Positions 59,036 to 64,000 of a DNA stretch of 64,000 nt are shown here, piece after piece. Where the stretch lies: positions 84,637,538 to 84,701,537 of the forward strand of contig NC_044004.1 in NCBI RefSeq assembly GCF_900496995.4, in the 5' to 3' direction. The translations under genes and the position numbers were made by a program. This DNA comes from Aquila chrysaetos chrysaetos (lineage: Eukaryota > Chordata > Aves > Accipitriformes > Accipitridae). Numbering within the stretch: the stretch's first letter is position 1; each line of letters opens with the position of its first letter. The notes below the pieces were generated by a model, which had not been told where the DNA came from, ran no database searches, and saw only the letters and a list, made by a program, of their open reading frames with translations.

Positions 59036-60759
59036 TCATCTTAATAAGCAGTGGAACCGGAAAGGAAAAGTGGAAGAAAATGGTGGTTTTTCAGTGACTG
59101 CAGTCATCTTGACCAAAACTACTACTATCTTTGGAACACTTACTGGCAGCTTCAACAACAGATGATAAAGCTTAGATGGGTAAATGACTGGATTCCACTC
59201 GTCGTGAAGGCGATTGCTGCAACGGCAGGTAGCACAGACAGGATGCTGTGCCTAATGTCCCCTTTTCAGGCTACGGTCTTCGTTTCCAACTAATAACTCC
59301 TTTTACTGCTTCTAAATTCATGTCGCCTCATTTTCCCTGTCAAACAAGGGGGAAGGCATCTTGAGGCTTTGCAATGCCATTCTCTGCAACCGGTGGCGTG
59401 CTAGAAGAGGGCACCTGGGTGCCAGCTTGGGGCAAAGCGTTATAAATATTGGCAATGAGGACACCAGTTCACAGGTGTTAGAACACAGGCACTTGCGTGG
59501 AATATTCTCTGCTGCGTAAGTCGACCACCTACTTAGTACCTGCGTCACCTTGGCCTGCTAAGAGCAGAAACTGGAAACGAGCAGAGGTGAGTATTGCAAA
59601 TTCTGTTATAGCTGGTTGTTGGCATCGCTGTGCAGTTAAGCACAGCAGTTACTGCAGGGGAAACATTAACAAATATTGACAAGACTTTGTCTCTGTACTA
59701 AACAGTACAATCTCCAGGACACCATTGTTTGCTGATAATGTTGATTTTTCAAACATAGTTTCTTACGGCTCTGTTCCCTAACATTTCTGTGAGAGATGTT
59801 TAAATTAGCTTAGATTGGAGGTGCCATCACAAATGTTGTCAAGCAAGTAATGTAATTTTTCTCGTTTAGGCCTGGCCTTGATGACACATGGACCTTGTCC
59901 ATTGGTGAGGCTTAGTGCCAATAAACATGACTGGCAATAACAGTGCCCGTTTGCTTTCCTTTCTAGTCCCTTTGGGTTGTAAAATGTTGCGAGATGATTT
60001 GGTAATAGCTGAACTTGGCCCTTTCCTCTGGCTCCTTCTGTGATGTTGAAGTCCCAACAGTGGAAAATTGATTTTTGATTAGTACGTTTGTGTTCTGTAA
60101 CATTTCGAGGACGCTATTGAAGTTGGAGTGCGTCCTCTAACTTCTGGTCAGTAGCTTGTAGGACAGGCTGAAAACGTGCAAAGGGAAGGTCGGAGCTGTG
60201 TATTTTTCTCTTGCAAAAGGCAATTGGTGAGGGGACTGACCTTGGGCAAATTACCCCTGCTCCAACATTACTTGCCATCTCTATTTTGGCAATTCTCTGT
60301 AGAGGAAGGTGTGTACAGTGTTCCCATAGCGCTTAGCACACTCGAGCCTCCCCAGACACTCCAGAGTCACAATAAAATTTTAAACACAACTTTATTTTTA
60401 TAAATTAATTATGATTGATGTGTGGTTTCTGGTGTATCTTGAACACCTTAGACTGTGTTTGGCTCTTGGTCAGATTAGAAAAGGATAAAACGATTTTGTC
60501 AGACTTCATAGGGTTTAAGAAAACTTTGTCTGTGGTTTCCCTTAACTGGACTTTGGTCGAGAGTTTAAAAGGGGGAAAATGCCTTGAACCACCTAGTAGT
60601 TTTCCCTCTTTCCCACTAGATGGCCGATTGTGTTAAGGCCAAGAACCATTTTCTGTCTTGACATCTGGGAGGCCCTTAGTGAGAAGCATATGCCTCTATC
60701 TGCCAAAGCCCGGATGCAAAACCTAGACACAAAATGTGCCCTTTAGGCAGGACGCTTTC
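58721..60759. other. Intergenic, no gene seen
   Basis: Holds the CTTT microsatellite at 59005-59037 and short unrecognised open frames. An AATAAAATTTTAAAC-like AT-rich stretch near 60370-60415 carries a plus-strand AATAAA, but no transcript unit is evident before it. Confidence 0.55.
59005..59037. repeat. (CTTT)8 microsatellite
   Basis: Eight perfect CTTT units plus one base, preceded by a T-rich tract. Confidence 0.96.
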
Positions 60760-61260
60760 AGGCAATACCCTGCTGGGTCATAAATAATTTTTTCCATCAC
60801 TTAGGAGTTTCATAATCTCTCATTCCCAATAGAAATAATACTCAACAGTAAAAGCAAGGGACAACACATCTGTTAGGAGGTCAGGAACTATAATGAGCAG
60901 CGTCCCTTGAAACTGTATTTGAGACAGGAGAGCAGTATATAGCAATGTTTTCTTGTTTGCTCAGTTTCTGTTTTTTTTTTTTTCCCCCTTAAAATGGCTT
61001 GGCACCGGTTTATGCTTCATATGAAATATTTATTATTGTCTTATTTACATTAATTTTGAATGCTTGATCAGAAATCTGATCTCTCTCTAGTTTATATGGT
61101 CACTTCCCAATAAACCAATTAAAACCCAGCTGCTATGCAGGAGAGAGCGAGTATGAGTCAGATCCTCTTTCCAAGGATTGTTCTTTTATAGATTGCTCTT
61201 GTGTCCTATTTGCCTGCCAGGAATTTAATTCTACTGAAGGAAAAGACAAATATCTAATAT
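60760..61260. promoter_or_regulatory. AT-rich block, candidate conserved noncoding element
   Basis: AT-rich with CATAAATAATTT, ATGAAATATTTATTATTG, CCAATTAAAACC and GGAATTTAATTC-like cores, interrupted by a T13 run at 60971-60983. No open frame. Inference from texture. Confidence 0.27.
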
Positions 61261-62676
61261 TTCACTGGGGGATGGAAAAATCTAAGAATCCTTACGGTTT
61301 CCCAGAAACAGTTCTGGTAAATGCTTTTAGGGAAAGCAATAGCTGCGCTTGTTATCCACCTGCTCTTGTCAGTATGTACAGAACCAGATACTTGGTTATC
61401 TTGTATTACCTGATCCCTCTCACGGATTTGACTTCACAACAGGTGCTGTTTGTGTATTCACAGAGGTTCAATTAAGTTGGCTGTCCAAGCTCATCCTGGA
61501 GGCCTGTGTTTGTGCAGAGAGATTAGGTTTGAGCTGAGGACTCCCTTTCTGTTCATGGCCAGATGGTAACAAATTTCAGTGCCTCAAGATGCATCTTGGA
61601 CACTTGTGGCATTGCCAGAAGTAATGAGGGCGCCGATTCCCACAACTTAGGTTTTTTGCTCTAGAACTGCATTTTCATAGTTTTTAGTCTAGGAAGATCG
61701 CAGTTTGGGCAAAAGCGATGGTTTCTGTTGTCCTCCTCCGGAGCTTTGCAGTCCTTTGTACCCGCTAGCGATCTCATTCCCTTCCTTTCAGTGGACTGTC
61801 TTCTCCGCAAACTCCAGCCAGCTTGGTTGTCTCAGAGAACGTATTTTGTCTACGTTTCCCCTTACTTGCCCTTACCCTTGACAGCAAAGTGCAAACACAC
61901 TCTCCATGGGAGATGCACATAAATGAGGGTTCCCTGTACAGTGCAAGCTGAAGAGCAAAAGGCCTTACAGCTGGGAGCAGTCCATGAGACATGAGAGTGG
62001 GCCTTTCACTTAAATAAACACTGAGCTTTTCTGACAGCGCCCGAGCCAAGCAAGGAATAAACTGGTGTGAGCAGGCGTGGGGCTGGGTCTGCCAAGTGGT
62101 GTGTTTATGACAAAATGGTACCAAGGAGCCAGCTTGCTGCTACTTAAGAGACTGCTGCAGAATGTAATCTGGTTTTTCAAATCAGACAGAGAACGGGACT
62201 GTGACTCTGGGTAGATGCCATTCTTAAATAAATAAATAAGTTCAGTCTGAACAGAAAGAAAAAGCTGCAATTTTCCATGGTAGAAGACCCCCCAAAATGT
62301 CAGTACTGACTCATTATTTATTTCCTAAACTATCCTCTTCCTGCCCCACTGGGCACTTACAGACTGCTGCTTTGCAGTCTCGATCGTCCCTGTGTGTCTA
62401 GTTGCCAACCACGAGGACTCGGGGATCCAAATGTCCCGTGAGGCTGTTGCATTTTTCTTACATCTCTTACTTGGAGCTGAGCGTTGTTTTGCTGATTCAG
62501 GCTTTCTTGGGTGTCATTCCAACTGTTCTACTGATGACAAAGAGCAGTCTCTCTTCTAGCAGATATAACTGTAAACACCACCGGGAAAACAGACTCCTGA
62601 ACGTGGTGATCTTTACTGTGGAGTAACACATGCTGAGCGTGGGTGCCTGGGTAACAGCCTTGTATTTCTGTTTCAG

Positions 62677-62814
62677 GCTCTGTTCATGGAAGAGAGACTT
62701 CCGTGGGAAATCCTGTGGGGCGAACCTGTTTGGTCCCATCCTGATCGCAGTCTCCTTTTTCAGCTTTTTGTCATCTGGGGAAACGTGCTGTCAGAGAAGC
62801 CTTAAAGCAACCAT
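62677..62814 (+). other. Exon-like segment with good splice signals
   Basis: 138 bases between a strong acceptor (TTGTATTTCTGTTTCAG) and a consensus donor (CCAT|GTGAGT). One frame is open across the whole segment, but its translation has no recognisable domain. A noncoding RNA exon is the most likely real explanation; chance is the alternative. Confidence 0.2.
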
Positions 62815-63332
62815 GTGAGTTCAGCATGGAAGATGTCCCTTATTCTAGCTGTGTGTGAACATGCAAGCTGCAAATTATGCCTCCATCCCAGGTGTCCGTT
62901 GACCGCAGGGGCTCAGAATTTTAAAAGCTCAGCTAAGAATCCTCTCAGTCGGGGCAGATCCAGTTAGCATCATGGCAATGAAAACATGTTTTGGGTCTGT
63001 TTAGGACCGAATACTAGTCTCAGCTAAGGCAGCAGCAGTTTTGCTATTTAGTTCAGTGGGACTCTACGCTTTACCCATGTCGCTCCCCTTTTCTTCAATA
63101 AAAATTGAAGTCTAGCTGTAAGTCTTACTATCAGGTAGCAAAACTGAAGTGAACTGAACCGTCTCCTCCATGCCTTTTTATGTTAATACAATTGTACATC
63201 TTGTAAGTGACTATTTAAACATAGCCCTGTATTGATCTAAGGCAGAGTCAGAAGCTCCCAGGGTAGTGGTTTTCAAACTGGGATCTGCGTACTGCTGTCT
63301 TGTCTGTACACTTCAATCTATGGAAGGTATTT

Positions 63333-63353
63333 AAAAAAAAAAAAAAAAAAAAA
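63333..63353. repeat. Poly(A) tract, 21 bases
   Basis: An uninterrupted A run. No recognisable retroposed body or AATAAA at the expected distance to its left. Confidence 0.92.
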
Positions 63354-64000
63354 GGCTACTCCAGTTAAATGTTGAGGGGTTTGCAAAAAGGCAGACATTT
63401 TTATAGAGCAGATCGTGCTGATTTTCATGGGGGTTACAGTAAAAAATTTCATGGGTCATTTTGAAAAATAACTTGTAAAGAATCTCGTCTAATTACACAA
63501 AACAAATGCCTGGCTCCACAAAGGCCTACTCACATGAGTGGTCTCTTGACAAGATCCATTTTAAGTGAAGAGAATCACAGGACTTGAAGGTTTTAATGGT
63601 TTTCCAAAACCTACTTAAACAGTACAATTAAATACATATTCCAAGAACAAATTGTTTATCAAGTTAAATATTAATCTAAAATTGACATCTTGATTATTTT
63701 TTCTCATATTTGGACAGCTTTAGGCAGTGGGCCTTTGAATGTCTTGACTGCACAGATGCAACTACATCATATGGGCTTAGTGCTTGCTCAAGTCTCGATC
63801 CTAATTTTGTTGGTTTTAATAAATGGAGTTAATGATCTCGTTTCTGTCATTTCAGAAAAATCCTGGATAATTTTAAAGATGAAAAACCGCCAGCAATCCC
63901 TTACTGCAGTTTAACTTAACCCCAAACTTCTTCCTTTACAAAATACTACAAAGAATGAAGAGCACACAGGAGGTAAACAACAACAAAACAAAACCCCAAA

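Larger units (their letters stand above)
61261..64000. other. Intergenic, no gene seen; one exon-like segment
   Basis: Unique-looking sequence to the window end. Contains the exon-like segment 62677-62814, an A21 run at 63333-63353 and AT-rich sequence from 63430 on. Open frames are short (longest 116 codons, 61774-62124, minus) and unrecognised. Confidence 0.55.

Overview
This is a vertebrate nuclear window, most likely from a bird. It holds one recognisable protein-coding gene, PAQR3, complete at the left edge on the minus strand (CDS 5495 down to 736). To its right lie about 58 kb in which I find no recognisable coding sequence. The avian call rests on three things: the predicted PAQR3 protein is nearly the same as the vertebrate protein, the whole coding span is compressed into 4.8 kb with an 86-base first intron, and recognisable interspersed repeats are very scarce. 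I cannot name the species, and another sauropsid is possible.

Left region (1-6060). PAQR3 has six coding exons. Every junction is GT/AG, the phases agree, and the total is 936 bases including the stop (311 residues, the usual family length). The gene starts in a strong CpG island (about 4920-6060) that contains a pentanucleotide repeat just above the ATG, a GGGA repeat, a G-run cluster, and CRE-, NRF1- and YY1-like sites. The product is a seven-pass Golgi membrane protein of the progestin/adipoQ receptor family, known to tether RAF kinases at the Golgi.

Middle and right region (6061-64000). This looks like a gene desert. From memory of tetrapod synteny, PAQR3 lies beside BMP2K on one side and a long gap before ANTXR2, PRDM8 and FGF5 on the other, so the desert would be the PAQR3-ANTXR2 interval. 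It holds homopolymer tracts, a few microsatellites and short tandem duplications. Two isolated CpG-rich patches (about 17.6-18.0 kb and 25.9-26.2 kb) could be promoters of noncoding transcripts or enhancer-associated islands. Several AT-rich, motif-dense blocks have the texture of conserved noncoding elements: 7.9-8.2, 18.3-19.0, 25.4-25.8, 29.8-30.1, 36.2-36.6, 40.1-40.5, 44.1-44.9, 48.7-49.3, 50.1-50.4, 51.4-51.8, 55.7-56.0, 58.4-58.7 and 60.8-61.3 kb. Conservation cannot be measured from one sequence, so these are inferences. Several plus-strand segments are bounded by good splice signals and could be exons of a long noncoding RNA, but the number of such signals is what chance would give.

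I found no CRISPR array, operon, tRNA, rRNA, intact transposon or endogenous virus. I see no evidence of a new biological system here. The most checkable leads are the two orphan CpG patches, a paired CTCF-like motif at 44.26 kb, and the exon-like segments at 33.9, 42.3 and 62.7 kb.
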